DNA from: Flavobacteriaceae bacterium | Lineage (GTDB): Bacteria; Bacteroidota; Bacteroidia; Flavobacteriales; Flavobacteriaceae | Reading direction: 5' to 3' | DNA: 64,000 bases | Assembly (NCBI GenBank): GCA_029243165.1 | Contig: JAQWSN010000021.1 | Span: 1-64,000, forward strand | Part shown: in pieces, positions 42,651-51,730 of the stretch | Position numbering within the stretch: the stretch's first letter is position 1 | Layout: the number at the start of each line of letters is the position of its first letter | Made by a program: the position numbers and the translations under genes | Notes under the pieces: model-generated | What the model was told of the DNA's origin: nothing | Seen by the model: the letters and a program-made list of their open reading frames with translations, nothing else | The model's database searches: none

Positions 42651-42679
42651 AAAACCCTCTGTTTAAAGAGGGTTTTTTT
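42651..42679 (+). terminator. Rho-independent terminator after tRNA-Gln
   Basis: AAAACCCTCT (42651-42660) pairs with AGAGGGTTTT (42667-42676) around a six-base loop, with a run of T to 42679. It begins 11 bases after the end of the tRNA. The region from here to 42775 holds no further gene. Confidence 0.9.
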
Positions 42680-42775
42680 GTTCTAATTTTAAATTTATTG
42701 AAAAGTAAAAATCATCAAAAACAGTTTGAGTAAACAGCTGCTCTTTTTTTTGTAATTTCCCAAAAATTGATTTTC

Positions 42776-45700
42776 ATGAAAAAAACAGCACTTTATTTAT
42801 TTCTTGTTTGTACCCAAGCACTTTTAGCTCAAGACATCAACCCCAAATGGATGAAAGGAATTTCTCCAAGGAATGTAGGACCGGGCGGGATGAGTGGTCG
42901 TATTACTGCGATTGATGTAGTGAATAATAACAGAGCAACTATTTATGTAGGGACAGCTTCTGGAGGAATATGGAAATCTACTAGTGGTGGGGTAAATTGG
43001 ATCCCCCTATTCGAAGATCAGTTGACTGCTTCTATTGGCGCCTTAGCCATACAACAGTCGAACCCTGACGTGATTTGGGCAGGGACAGGAGAAGGAAACC
43101 CAAGAAACAGTTTGAACGGTGGATATGGAGTTTACCGATCCTTAGATGCAGGAAAAACGTGGACTTCGATGGGATTAGAGAAAACTCGTCATATTCATAG
43201 AATTATCATAGACCCTACCAATCCTGATGTGGTTTTTGTTGCTGCAATTGGTTCCCCTTGGGGAGCGCACCCAGATCGAGGAATTTTTAAAACTACTGAC
43301 GGAGGATTGAGTTGGGAAAAAATATTGTACGCCAATCCTAAAACAGGAGCAGCAGACCTAATCATGGATCCCACAAATCCAAACAAATTGGTTGCAGCCC
43401 TGTGGGAACACAAAAGAGATCCTTGGTTTTTTAAATCAGGAGGAAAAGGAAGTGGTTTGTTTATTACCGTAGATGGTGGTAAAAATTGGACAAAAAAAAC
43501 AAATGATGACGGCCTTCCAGAAGGAGATTTAGGAAGAATAGGTTTAGCTATGGCTCACAACAAACCCAACATCATTTATGCTTTGATTGAAGCAAAAAAG
43601 AATGCTCTTTACAAATCTGTTGATGGGGGTGACCATTGGATAAAAGTTAATGACAAACCTGAAATCGGTAATAGGCCCTTTTATTATTCCGACCTTTTTG
43701 TTGATCCTCAAAATGAAAACAGAGTCTATTCAGTTTTTACTTATGTTAATGTTTCAGAAGACGGAGGAAAAAGCTTTAAAGAATTAATGCCAGCGTACAA
43801 TGCAAACAATGGAGTGCATCCGGACCACCACGCTTGGTGGATTCATCCAGAAGACGGTTCATTCATGATTGACGGCAACGATGGGGGGCTAAATATCACT
43901 CGTGACGGTGGAGCTTCTTGGCGTTTTGTAGGTAATATTCCCGTAGGACAATTTTATCATATCAGTGTGGATAATGAATATCCATACAATGTTTATGGAG
44001 GAATGCAAGACAATGGATCTTGGAGAGGACCAGCCTATGTTTGGAAAACTCAAGGGATTCGGAATTCTTATTGGCAAGAAATTGCATTCGGTGATGGTTT
44101 TGATGTAGTTCCAGACAAAGACGATTCTCGTTTTGGATATGCCATGAGCCAACAAGGAAATGTTTCTCGTTACGATTGGAAAACAGGGAATAATTATGGA
44201 GTAAGACCCACTCATCCCGATCCAGATGTGATGTTAAGATTTAATTGGAATGCAGCTATTGGACAAGATCCTTTTGATAACAGTACGGTTTATTTCGGAA
44301 GTCAATTTGTTCACAAAAGCTCAGATAAAGGGTTGACTTGGGAGGTAATTTCTCCTGATTTAACTACCAACGATCCCGAAAAACAAAAGCAAAGCGAAAG
44401 TGGAGGACTGACTTTAGACGCTACAGGAGCAGAAAACCATTGTACACTTCTGGTTATTGAACCCTCACCACTACAAAAAGATTTGATCTGGACAGGATCA
44501 GATGACGGTAGAGTCCACATCACCCAAGACGGAGGTAAAAGCTGGATAGAGCTAACCAAAAACCTGAAACAATTGCCTGAAGGAAGTTGGATTGCTCAAA
44601 TAAAAGCATCAAATAAACAAGCTGGAACCGCCCTTTTAGTGGCTAACGATTACCGAAGGTATGACTATGCTCCTTATGTTTTTAAAACAACCAATTACGG
44701 AAAATCATGGGAGCGTTTAGTCGATGAAAAAGATGTGTTTGGTTATGCATTGAGTATTGTTGAAGATATCGAAACAGATCGTTTGTTATTTTTAGGAACA
44801 GATGATGGGTTGTATTATTCAACGGATGCAGGGAGCAACTGGACTAAATTTGATTCGAAAGTATTTCCAACAGTATCTACTAAAGACCTTGTGATTCATC
44901 CAAGGGAACACGATTTGGTAATAGGTACTTTTGGAAGAGCTGCTTGGGTTATGGATGACATAAGACCCTTACGTGCAATTGCCAAAAACAAAGAGCTTAG
45001 CTCAAAGGCAGTTCATATTTTTGAGCCACCAACAGCTTACCTGGCTGCCTATCAGCAACCTACTGGGTCTCGGTTTGGTGGAGATGCTCTTTACAATGCC
45101 GAAAACAGAAAATACGGAAGTATGTTAACCTATTTTTACAATAAATCCAATAAGGGAGAAAAGGATTCATTGACTTTAAAAATTTACGATGGAGAACGGC
45201 ACATAAGAACATTGAAGAAAAAGGCTCCTAAAGAAACAGGGTTTCATCGTTGGTATTGGCCTTTAAATGAAAAAGGGGTCAATCGTCCTAGTCGTTCTGA
45301 GCAAAAAAGAAAGACCGAGCCAGGAGGGGTAAGGGTAAAACCCGGAATTTACAAGGTTGTATTGGAACATAAAGAAGGACAATCTGAAACAGAAGTTACT
45401 GTCTTGACTGATCCACGAATCGAAATATCGGAACGGGCTATCAAAGATCGATACAGTTATGCAAAAACGCTAGAGGGTAACATGGCCAAGGCCTTGGCAG
45501 CTGTAAATCAATTAAAAGCGGGTAAAAAGACCTTATCCACCTACAAGAAAAGGATAGAGGTAAAAGACAAAGAGGAAAATAAAGATTTACTTGAATCGAT
45601 AAAAGAGCACATTGAGAAGATGGATCTGATTCTCAATGGCTTTATCGGAAAAGAAGACAAAAGACAAGGAATCGTAAGGAATCCTGAAAACAGTGTCATG

Positions 45701-45916
45701 AAAAGAATTTACAGTGCGAATCGTTATGTAAGATCCAGGCCTTCAGGTATTACAGCTACCGAAACAAAACTTTTAGAACATGTACAAAATGATTTAAAAG
45801 TTGCCCTAGAGCAAACGAATACCTTTTATGATGAGCATTGGGATAAGCTCAAAGCCAAAATAGAAGCGGTTGAGCTTTCAGAGTTTGAAGCGATCAAACG
45901 TTTTAAACTAGATTAA
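42776..45916 (+). CDS. Secreted BNR/Asp-box repeat (VPS10/sortilin-like beta-propeller) protein, second copy
   Basis: From the ATG at 42776 this is a 1,046-residue protein, exactly the length of the paralogue at 17220. A Sec signal (KKTALYLFLVCTQALLAQ) ends near residue 19. About eleven Asp-box repeats occur, for example RSLDAGKTW, KTTDGGLSW, TVDGGKNW, KSVDGGDHW, TRDGGASW and TQDGGKSW. They are followed by an Ig-like/helical C-terminal region rich in Lys and Glu. The two copies share architecture and opening (SPRNVGPGGMSGR here, RSIGPHRGGRSAA there) but are clearly diverged. The biochemical activity is unknown. A strong terminator follows. Confidence 0.85.
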   Translation: MKKTALYLFLVCTQALLAQDINPKWMKGISPRNVGPGGMSGRITAIDVVNNNRATIYVGTASGGIWKSTSGGVNWIPLFEDQLTASIGALAIQQSNPDVIWAGTGEGNPRNSLNGGYGVYRSLDAGKTWTSMGLEKTRHIHRIIIDPTNPDVVFVAAIGSPWGAHPDRGIFKTTDGGLSWEKILYANPKTGAADLIMDPTNPNKLVAALWEHKRDPWFFKSGGKGSGLFITVDGGKNWTKKTNDDGLPEGDLGRIGLAMAHNKPNIIYALIEAKKNALYKSVDGGDHWIKVNDKPEIGNRPFYYSDLFVDPQNENRVYSVFTYVNVSEDGGKSFKELMPAYNANNGVHPDHHAWWIHPEDGSFMIDGNDGGLNITRDGGASWRFVGNIPVGQFYHISVDNEYPYNVYGGMQDNGSWRGPAYVWKTQGIRNSYWQEIAFGDGFDVVPDKDDSRFGYAMSQQGNVSRYDWKTGNNYGVRPTHPDPDVMLRFNWNAAIGQDPFDNSTVYFGSQFVHKSSDKGLTWEVISPDLTTNDPEKQKQSESGGLTLDATGAENHCTLLVIEPSPLQKDLIWTGSDDGRVHITQDGGKSWIELTKNLKQLPEGSWIAQIKASNKQAGTALLVANDYRRYDYAPYVFKTTNYGKSWERLVDEKDVFGYALSIVEDIETDRLLFLGTDDGLYYSTDAGSNWTKFDSKVFPTVSTKDLVIHPREHDLVIGTFGRAAWVMDDIRPLRAIAKNKELSSKAVHIFEPPTAYLAAYQQPTGSRFGGDALYNAENRKYGSMLTYFYNKSNKGEKDSLTLKIYDGERHIRTLKKKAPKETGFHRWYWPLNEKGVNRPSRSEQKRKTEPGGVRVKPGIYKVVLEHKEGQSETEVTVLTDPRIEISERAIKDRYSYAKTLEGNMAKALAAVNQLKAGKKTLSTYKKRIEVKDKEENKDLLESIKEHIEKMDLILNGFIGKEDKRQGIVRNPENSVMKRIYSANRYVRSRPSGITATETKLLEHVQNDLKVALEQTNTFYDEHWDKLKAKIEAVELSEFEAIKRFKLD

Positions 45917-45920
45917 ATTT

Positions 45921-45946
45921 AAAAACCCTCCTTTTGGAGGGTTTTT
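45921..45946. terminator. Bidirectional terminator between convergent genes
   Basis: AAAAACCCTCC (45921-45931) pairs perfectly with GGAGGGTTTTT (45936-45946) around a TTTT loop. A-runs and T-runs on both sides allow termination on either strand. It lies between the BNR-protein gene (plus) and the AAA+ ATPase gene (minus). Confidence 0.92.
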
Positions 45947-45967
45947 AATTGGAAAAAGATTCAACAA

Positions 45968-47431
45968 CTAAAGTCTGCTGATGTAACTTCCGAGGGTGTC
46001 TTTAAATTGAAACCCCTCTAAAGTTCTGTACTTGTTTAATTTTTTATTCGATTCAAGTCCCCAAAGTAAAAATTCAATTAAGAAATAGCGATCTTCAGCA
46101 AAACTATCTGGCTGATGCGTCTTTAAAAGGGTATCTACACCGGGCAGCTTATCCAATAATGTTCGGTAATCAGTATCCTTTAAAGTATCGTCTAAGAACA
46201 ATTCGTTGTCTTTAAAAAACCAGCCCAAAAGATCGTCATAGGGTCCAATCTCATCTGCCTTTTCGAGTTTTTTAACTTCGGGGAAATAGGTTGGGAACAA
46301 GGTTTTTACCGCTTGTGTGATCAGGTAGTAAGAGATTTGTTCTGCTCCTTCTTGTTCGCCTTCATAAACCAGTTCAATTTTTCCATTGATTGCAGAAATG
46401 ACCCCTAAAAAGTCTGCCATTCTCAAACATGTTTTTTCTTCACCACACATCAACATTCTCCGTTCTGCTGTTGAAAGGAGGTTCTCAAATGCAGTGATGC
46501 TCATTCGGGCACTAACCCCGCTTTTAGCATCAACATAATCACTTTTTCGCGCTTCAAAACTGATTTGTTCTAGAACATCTCTTGCCAGTTCGGGTATGTG
46601 AATATTTGGGTTATGTTGTTCAGCAGTTTGTGCTTCTTGTTTTGTAATCTGTTTTGCAATTTCTCTATTGTGGGGGTAGTGGGTTAAAATTTGAGACCCG
46701 ATACGGTCTTTTAGTGGAGTAACAATACTCCCTCGGTTTGTGTAGTCTTCTGGGTTTGCAGTAAAAATCAAAAGGGGTTGAACGGGAAAGCGAAGTTTAA
46801 ACCCTCTGATTTGGATTTCTTTTTCTTGTAAAATTGAGAAAAGAGCCACTTGAATACGCGCTTGCAAATCAGGTAATTCATTGAGCACAAAAATACATCG
46901 GTGTGCACGGGGAATCATACCAAAGTGGATGACGCGTTCATCAGCATAAGAGAGTTTTAGGTTTGAGGCTTTGATGGGGTCTACATCGCCAATCAAATCG
47001 GCTACCGTAACATCGGGGGTAGCTAGTTTTTCATAAAACCGTTCACTTTGATGAAGCCAAAAAATAGGGGTTTCATCTCCTTTTTCAGCGATTAAAACTT
47101 TGGCTTCTCTGCTGATGGGGTCCAGTGGATCATCATTGATTTCAGATCCATCAACCACGGGAATCCACTCGTCCAGTAATGAAGTGAGTTGTCTTGCCAG
47201 TCTTGTTTTTGCCTGGCCTCTTAAGCCTAGTAAATTCATATTATGCCCTGAGAGCAGTGCGCGCTCAACATCTGGGATAACGGTATTTTCATATCCGATT
47301 AGTCCCTCAAAGCTAGGCAAACCGTTTTGGAGGCGATGCCTTAAATTTTGCGCAAGTTCTTGCTGAATAGTTTTGGGTTGATATCCGGACTTTTTTAATG
47401 CTCCAAGGGTAGTAATTTTTTCTCTTTTCAT
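45968..47431 (-). CDS. MoxR/ChlI-type AAA+ ATPase
   Basis: This 487-residue ATPase has Walker A at residues 69-76 (GLRGQAKT, with Ala replacing the last Gly), Walker B in CIFVLNELPDL and a sensor 1 segment around LLIFTANPEDYT. The fold is that of magnesium-chelatase subunit I and MoxR proteins. The VWA protein gene is encoded seven bases upstream on the same strand, which is the usual AAA+/VWA pairing in which the ATPase remodels or loads metals into a client. No chlorophyll or cobalamin genes lie nearby, so a chelatase role is not supported. The client is unknown. Confidence 0.85.
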   Translation of the reverse strand: MKREKITTLGALKKSGYQPKTIQQELAQNLRHRLQNGLPSFEGLIGYENTVIPDVERALLSGHNMNLLGLRGQAKTRLARQLTSLLDEWIPVVDGSEINDDPLDPISREAKVLIAEKGDETPIFWLHQSERFYEKLATPDVTVADLIGDVDPIKASNLKLSYADERVIHFGMIPRAHRCIFVLNELPDLQARIQVALFSILQEKEIQIRGFKLRFPVQPLLIFTANPEDYTNRGSIVTPLKDRIGSQILTHYPHNREIAKQITKQEAQTAEQHNPNIHIPELARDVLEQISFEARKSDYVDAKSGVSARMSITAFENLLSTAERRMLMCGEEKTCLRMADFLGVISAINGKIELVYEGEQEGAEQISYYLITQAVKTLFPTYFPEVKKLEKADEIGPYDDLLGWFFKDNELFLDDTLKDTDYRTLLDKLPGVDTLLKTHQPDSFAEDRYFLIEFLLWGLESNKKLNKYRTLEGFQFKDTLGSYISRL

Positions 47432-47437
47432 TTGCCT

Positions 47438-48568
47438 TTATTCTAAGCGTTTTTTTCTATTTTTTTCATAATCTTCAAAAATCATTTCTCCCAATCCTTT
47501 CAATCCTGTAAAAAAGGCTTTCCCTCTATTTGCTTCGGTAAAAGTCCGAATAAATTGCTGTAAATAGGGGTCTTGAGCAATCATAAAGGTGGTTATTGGG
47601 ATGTGTAATTTTTTGGCCTGACGTGCCATATTGTAACATTTTTCTACAATCGTTTCATCAAGACCTACACTGTTTTTGTAATAAGTTCCATCAGGTAATT
47701 TAAGACAGCTGGGTTTGCCGTCTGTAATCATAAAAATTTGTTTGTTCGTATTTTTCTTTCTTCGGAGTAAATCCATCGCAAGTTCAAGACCTGCAACAGT
47801 GTTTGTATGGTAGGGACCTACTTCCAAATAGGGGAGGTCTTTCAGTAAAATTTGTGAGGCATCGTTACCAAAAACAAGAATATCTAAGGTGTCTTTGGGG
47901 TAGCGTGTAGTGATGAGTTCTGCCAAAGCCATAGCTACTTTTTTTGCGGGTGTAATTCGATCTTCACCATACAAGATCATGCTGTGACTGATGTCAATCA
48001 TCAGTACGGTACTCATCTGGGTTTTGTAGAAGGAATCTTCTACAACTAAGTCTTGATCTTGTAATGTAAAATCGTTTTCAAGGTTGCGTATCTGAGCATT
48101 TTTAATACTTTCTGTCATGGAAATTTTTTCCAAAGGATCGCCAAATTGATACGATTTAAATTCACCTGTGCTTTCTTGACCTGCCCCTGTATTTTTGGTT
48201 TTATGATTTCCAGCAGCTGTCTTTTTTAGATTTCCAAAAATTTGTTTGAGCGCATATTCTCGAAGTAGTTTTTCTGTTTTAGGGGTCAGAGCAAACCCTT
48301 CCCCTTTTCCGTCTCCTGTTTGATTGGGTTTGGGTTTTATGTAGGCTTTTTGTTTTAGGTCTTCAATAAAGTCATCAATGGTGTAGTTTTCGTCAGTGAG
48401 TTGATATTCTCTATCCAACTCTCTGAGCCAATCTATGGCTTCGTCAAAATCACCAGAAGTATGGGTGATCAGTTCTTTGAAAATTTCAAAGAGTTTTTCA
48501 AAGGGAGTTTGCGCCTTGAGGACGTGTTTTTTAAATAAAAACCCCGATCGGAGGAAATTATTTGACAT
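47438..48568 (-). CDS. VWA-domain protein (partner of the MoxR-type ATPase)
   Basis: This 376-residue protein has a charged helical N-terminal half and a C-terminal von Willebrand factor A domain. The MIDAS metal site is complete: D192-I-S194-H-S196 in MIDISHSM, a later Thr region, and the TDGKPS block. No signal peptide or membrane helix is seen, so it is cytoplasmic. It resembles ChlD- and CoxE-like partners of MoxR ATPases, and the ATPase gene follows by six bases. The function of this pair in Bacteroidota is not established. Confidence 0.83.
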   Translation of the reverse strand: MSNNFLRSGFLFKKHVLKAQTPFEKLFEIFKELITHTSGDFDEAIDWLRELDREYQLTDENYTIDDFIEDLKQKAYIKPKPNQTGDGKGEGFALTPKTEKLLREYALKQIFGNLKKTAAGNHKTKNTGAGQESTGEFKSYQFGDPLEKISMTESIKNAQIRNLENDFTLQDQDLVVEDSFYKTQMSTVLMIDISHSMILYGEDRITPAKKVAMALAELITTRYPKDTLDILVFGNDASQILLKDLPYLEVGPYHTNTVAGLELAMDLLRRKKNTNKQIFMITDGKPSCLKLPDGTYYKNSVGLDETIVEKCYNMARQAKKLHIPITTFMIAQDPYLQQFIRTFTEANRGKAFFTGLKGLGEMIFEDYEKNRKKRLE

Positions 48569-48637
48569 TTGTTTTCTTTTTTAGCAAGGAATCAAAGATA
48601 GATGAAAAGGTGTTAATCTAAAAGAGGAATCAGAAAA

Positions 48638-49756
48638 TCAATGGTCAGCTAGTGACCGAATGTATTGTTCGATCAGTGCGATTCCTTCTTTATGAGCACT
48701 TACTCGTCCTATTTCGGGCATTCGTATGGCAGGATCGTTATTTTTCATTCGATAAATTAAAATGGATTCTTCAGGATTTCCCGGTACAATACTGTATTCT
48801 AAATTTCCAGATCCTTTTCCAGCGGCAACAGGAGGTTTAAAAACCCCTCTTCTTCTCATGTTGGTTTCATTGTAGGTAAGATAAAGTCCTGAATTTTTTG
48901 CACTTCCTTGTTCTCGATGACAATGAGCACAATTGGCATCTAAATAGGCATTTGCCCGTAGTTTGATTGATCCTGTTTTGGGATCATCCCAAATGGGTAG
49001 TTTGGGTAGGGAAGGGTGGGAGTCTGGTAAATCAAGAATGCCTAAATTTTGAAAACGTTCCAATTGATTTTGAGCACTTTTTATTGCACTGTATTTTTTG
49101 TTGAGTTGTGCCACAGTGGGTCCAATGGGGGTGATTTCACTTCCTTTAAAATGACAATTTTTACATTCATTTAAATTAGGAATCCCGTAGGAGATGCTTT
49201 TGTGCACTTGATTTTCATTTTTCCAGCTGACTGGCACTTCTCCGCCCACGTAGTTTAACTTTGCATCACTTTGACTTTCATTCCAAACATAGTTTAGGGG
49301 TTTCCATCCATCGACTTCTTTAATCAACAATCGAGTTTCAATGATTTTTATTTCATCCATAGGTTTATTGAAGTCCTTTGGATAATAAAAATTTTTAATG
49401 AGAATACTTCCGATTTCAAAATCCAGAACTCCCTCATTTTGGTAAGTCATTTTTTTGCCGTCGGGCAGGAAAATAAACCTTTTTTTAAAGGCATAGTCTG
49501 TAAACAAAGCATTATTCAAATCGTATGCAAATACACCTTTTTTGGGTTGCAGATCAGAAAGCGGTTTTTTGAAAAAATTGTATTCAGACAACCATTCTTT
49601 TTCACTGAGCTTAGAATTACTGATCCTTTTTTTTGAGCTTACTTTAATGGCTTTAGGAATTTGTTTTTTAGAATCAGAAGAACAGCCTAAGCTAAAAGCT
49701 AAGGCACCCAAACAAAATAGAATTTTAAATAAGTGAGTGGTTAATCCTTTTGTCAT
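48638..49756 (-). CDS. SO2930-family diheme c-type cytochrome lipoprotein
   Basis: From the ATG at 49756 this is a 372-residue protein. The signal peptide ends in a lipobox, SLGC with C25, so it is a membrane-anchored lipoprotein. Two heme c motifs are visible: C198-K-N-C-H202 and C276-A-H-C-H280. RMPEIGR near the C-terminus can supply an axial Met. The family is a recognised diheme group typically paired with a beta-helix protein, as here, where the start overlaps the upstream stop (ATGA). It probably carries electrons in the cell envelope. The partner reaction is unknown. Confidence 0.8.
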   Translation of the reverse strand: MTKGLTTHLFKILFCLGALAFSLGCSSDSKKQIPKAIKVSSKKRISNSKLSEKEWLSEYNFFKKPLSDLQPKKGVFAYDLNNALFTDYAFKKRFIFLPDGKKMTYQNEGVLDFEIGSILIKNFYYPKDFNKPMDEIKIIETRLLIKEVDGWKPLNYVWNESQSDAKLNYVGGEVPVSWKNENQVHKSISYGIPNLNECKNCHFKGSEITPIGPTVAQLNKKYSAIKSAQNQLERFQNLGILDLPDSHPSLPKLPIWDDPKTGSIKLRANAYLDANCAHCHREQGSAKNSGLYLTYNETNMRRRGVFKPPVAAGKGSGNLEYSIVPGNPEESILIYRMKNNDPAIRMPEIGRVSAHKEGIALIEQYIRSLADH

Positions 49757-51048
49757 TGTCGGGTCATGTTCATTTTTAATTTGCAATTAAATGGCTCTAG
49801 ATCATTGGAAAAATTCTCAAATTCGTTTGCTGCATCCATGTAGACAAAGTTAATTTCCCCGTTGTCTTCAAGGCATATTTTGTGTTGATCATCTTGAAGT
49901 TTTGCTCCTTTTGGTAAAATACCATCGTACACAACATCTGGAATGATTCTTTTGTTTTTGAGCAACATCAAAATTCCATATTCGTTGGTTAACGTGGGAA
50001 AGCCATAACTATTTTCAAATTGATTTTGAGAAATTTGAATTCTTCCTGGATAAGGATTGTAAAGGCTATCCTTTCTGAAATCCGAATCAACCGAACGAAT
50101 TCCTTGGAGTTGTGCTTCATCTGTTAGTTCCTCTTCACGGGCATCTTCATCTGCTGCAAATATTTCATAACTCACAACAGATAAGTTTGAGGTTTTGTGA
50201 TTTTTAATCGTGTTGTCATAAAATGCAACATCTTGTGTAGCCATGATGACTACTCCAGTGCCTTTGGGTACGGAACTGACAATGGATCCCTTGACTCCAA
50301 AATTTGGGGTGTTATTATTGTAAATGGTGTTTTTGTAAGCTTTTATTTTGCTTCCGTAACGTGTCAATTTGGGGAGATTGAAAATCAGTAGTCCACTGGT
50401 ATTTTCGTAAACTTCGTTGTTGTAGATTTCTACATCTTTACTGTTTTCACTTTCAATTCCTGCAACATTGTAAAATGCTTTGTTATTTCGGATAATTACT
50501 TGATCGGATTGACCCACGTAGATACCTGCATCGGACGCACCAATAGCAACACAATTTTCAATCAAAACGTTATTACTTAAAACGGGATAAATACCATAAG
50601 CACCGTTTTCAGTGGATGCCTTCCCTGTCCATGCAGAACGGATATTTCTTAGGACTACGGTATCACAATCTGTGATTTTAAGATTGTCGCCTGTGGCATC
50701 TTCAATAGTCATATTGGCGAGGGTAATATTTTGGCTATTGGAGACCAGTAAGCCTTGTGCACCCTTTGTTTGACCTTTGAAAGAAAGAACGGTCTTGTCC
50801 ATTCCCATTCCTTTGATCGTAAGGTGTTTTTTTCCATTGATACTCAGCTCTTGAGAAAACAAATAATGTCCTTCGGGTAATTGGATGGTTGAGCTGTCTT
50901 TGGCAAGAATAAAAGCTTCTAAAATTGCTTCTTCCATATTCAGATAGGTCCGTTCTGGATTGTATTCAGGCATTTTTGTCAGATTTACTTTGATTAATAG
51001 TAATGTGAAAATGCCTAGGAATATTAAGCCAATTAATTTTTTCTTCAC
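49753..51048 (-). CDS. Parallel beta-helix repeat protein, partner of the diheme cytochrome
   Basis: This 431-residue protein has an N-terminal signal or anchor (IGLIFLGIFTLLLI) and then a run of right-handed parallel beta-helix turns. Repeats have the form x-V-x-I-x-x-N and cover about residues 70-290, for example NVLIENCVAIG, QVIIRNNKAFYN and DVEIYNNEVYEN. The fold is that of pectate lyases and carbohydrate-active or surface proteins, but I see no catalytic Asp/Arg set. It is coupled to the diheme cytochrome gene by a four-base overlap, a conserved pairing. Confidence 0.82.
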   Translation of the reverse strand: MKKKLIGLIFLGIFTLLLIKVNLTKMPEYNPERTYLNMEEAILEAFILAKDSSTIQLPEGHYLFSQELSINGKKHLTIKGMGMDKTVLSFKGQTKGAQGLLVSNSQNITLANMTIEDATGDNLKITDCDTVVLRNIRSAWTGKASTENGAYGIYPVLSNNVLIENCVAIGASDAGIYVGQSDQVIIRNNKAFYNVAGIESENSKDVEIYNNEVYENTSGLLIFNLPKLTRYGSKIKAYKNTIYNNNTPNFGVKGSIVSSVPKGTGVVIMATQDVAFYDNTIKNHKTSNLSVVSYEIFAADEDAREEELTDEAQLQGIRSVDSDFRKDSLYNPYPGRIQISQNQFENSYGFPTLTNEYGILMLLKNKRIIPDVVYDGILPKGAKLQDDQHKICLEDNGEINFVYMDAANEFENFSNDLEPFNCKLKMNMTRQ

Positions 51049-51190
51049 GAGTTTAAATTTTTTGAAGTCTCTGTTAATAAAGTTAATTAAATAATTGAGA
51101 ATTTAGTTGTTGCTGGTTTTGTTGTCAAGCTTACTTTTACTCAAGATTTAATTTAAAAACAAAAACCGCAATGATCTATTTGTTTTTTTT

Positions 51191-51198
51191 TATATTTG
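51191..51198 (+). promoter_or_regulatory. Candidate -7 box for rimP-nusA-infB
   Basis: TATATTTG matches TAnnTTTG exactly and is preceded by a T-rich tract. Transcription would start near 51205, giving a leader of about 45 bases that consists largely of a terminator-like hairpin. No good -33 TTG is seen at 19-20 bases. Confidence 0.45.
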
Positions 51199-51221
51199 CG
51201 GACATTCTGAACAAAAACCAG

Positions 51222-51248
51222 AGGAGACTTTAAGTCCCCTTTTTTTTT
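51222..51248 (+). terminator. Terminator-like attenuator hairpin directly before rimP
   Basis: GGAGACTT can pair with AAGTCCCC across a short loop, with one A-C mismatch in the stem. A run of nine T (51240-51248) follows, ending two bases before the rimP ATG at 51251. This has the form of an intrinsic terminator placed between the promoter and the first codon, so it probably acts as an attenuator of the operon. Confidence 0.6.
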
Positions 51249-51250
51249 AG

Positions 51251-51715
51251 ATGACATTTAAAGATCAAGTTAATGAATTAGTACAGGTCGCTTTAGACAG
51301 TAGGCCTGATTTGTTTTTGATAGCGTGTAAGATTTCAACAGACAACCACATTAGCATACTTTTGGATGGGGATGAGGGGGTCAATCTGCAGTCTTGTGTA
51401 GAAGTAAGTAGACAAATCGAACACAACTTAGACCGAGAGCAGCATGATTTTTCACTTGAAGTTGCTTCGGCAGGTGTTGGAAGTCCTCTTAAAAAAACAA
51501 GACAGTATGTGAAAAATGTAGGTCGGAAGCTACGGATAGAGCGCAACGAAGCTCCTACAATTGAAGGGACTCTGGTTGATGCAAATGAGGAAAAAGTCAC
51601 CCTCGAGTGGAAACAAAGAGAGCCCAAACCAGTAGGTAAGGGTAAAGTAACAATAACAAAACAAGAAACCCTTTCGTACCAAGAAATAGTCAGTGCGAAA
51701 GTTTTAGTGAAATAA
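51251..51715 (+). CDS. rimP: Ribosome maturation factor RimP
   Basis: RimP assists 30S subunit assembly. The 154-residue protein has the N-terminal alpha/beta domain (DQVNELVQVALDSRPDL, VEVSRQIEHNLDRE, FSLEVASAGVGSPLK) with the conserved EVASxGxxxPL core. The C-terminal SH3-like domain contains GTLVDANEEKVTLEW. It is first in the rimP-nusA-infB operon, an order conserved across bacteria. A terminator-like hairpin lies just before the start, and nusA follows after 15 bases. Confidence 0.93.
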   Translation: MTFKDQVNELVQVALDSRPDLFLIACKISTDNHISILLDGDEGVNLQSCVEVSRQIEHNLDREQHDFSLEVASAGVGSPLKKTRQYVKNVGRKLRIERNEAPTIEGTLVDANEEKVTLEWKQREPKPVGKGKVTITKQETLSYQEIVSAKVLVK

Positions 51716-51730
51716 TTAATTGAAAGTAAA

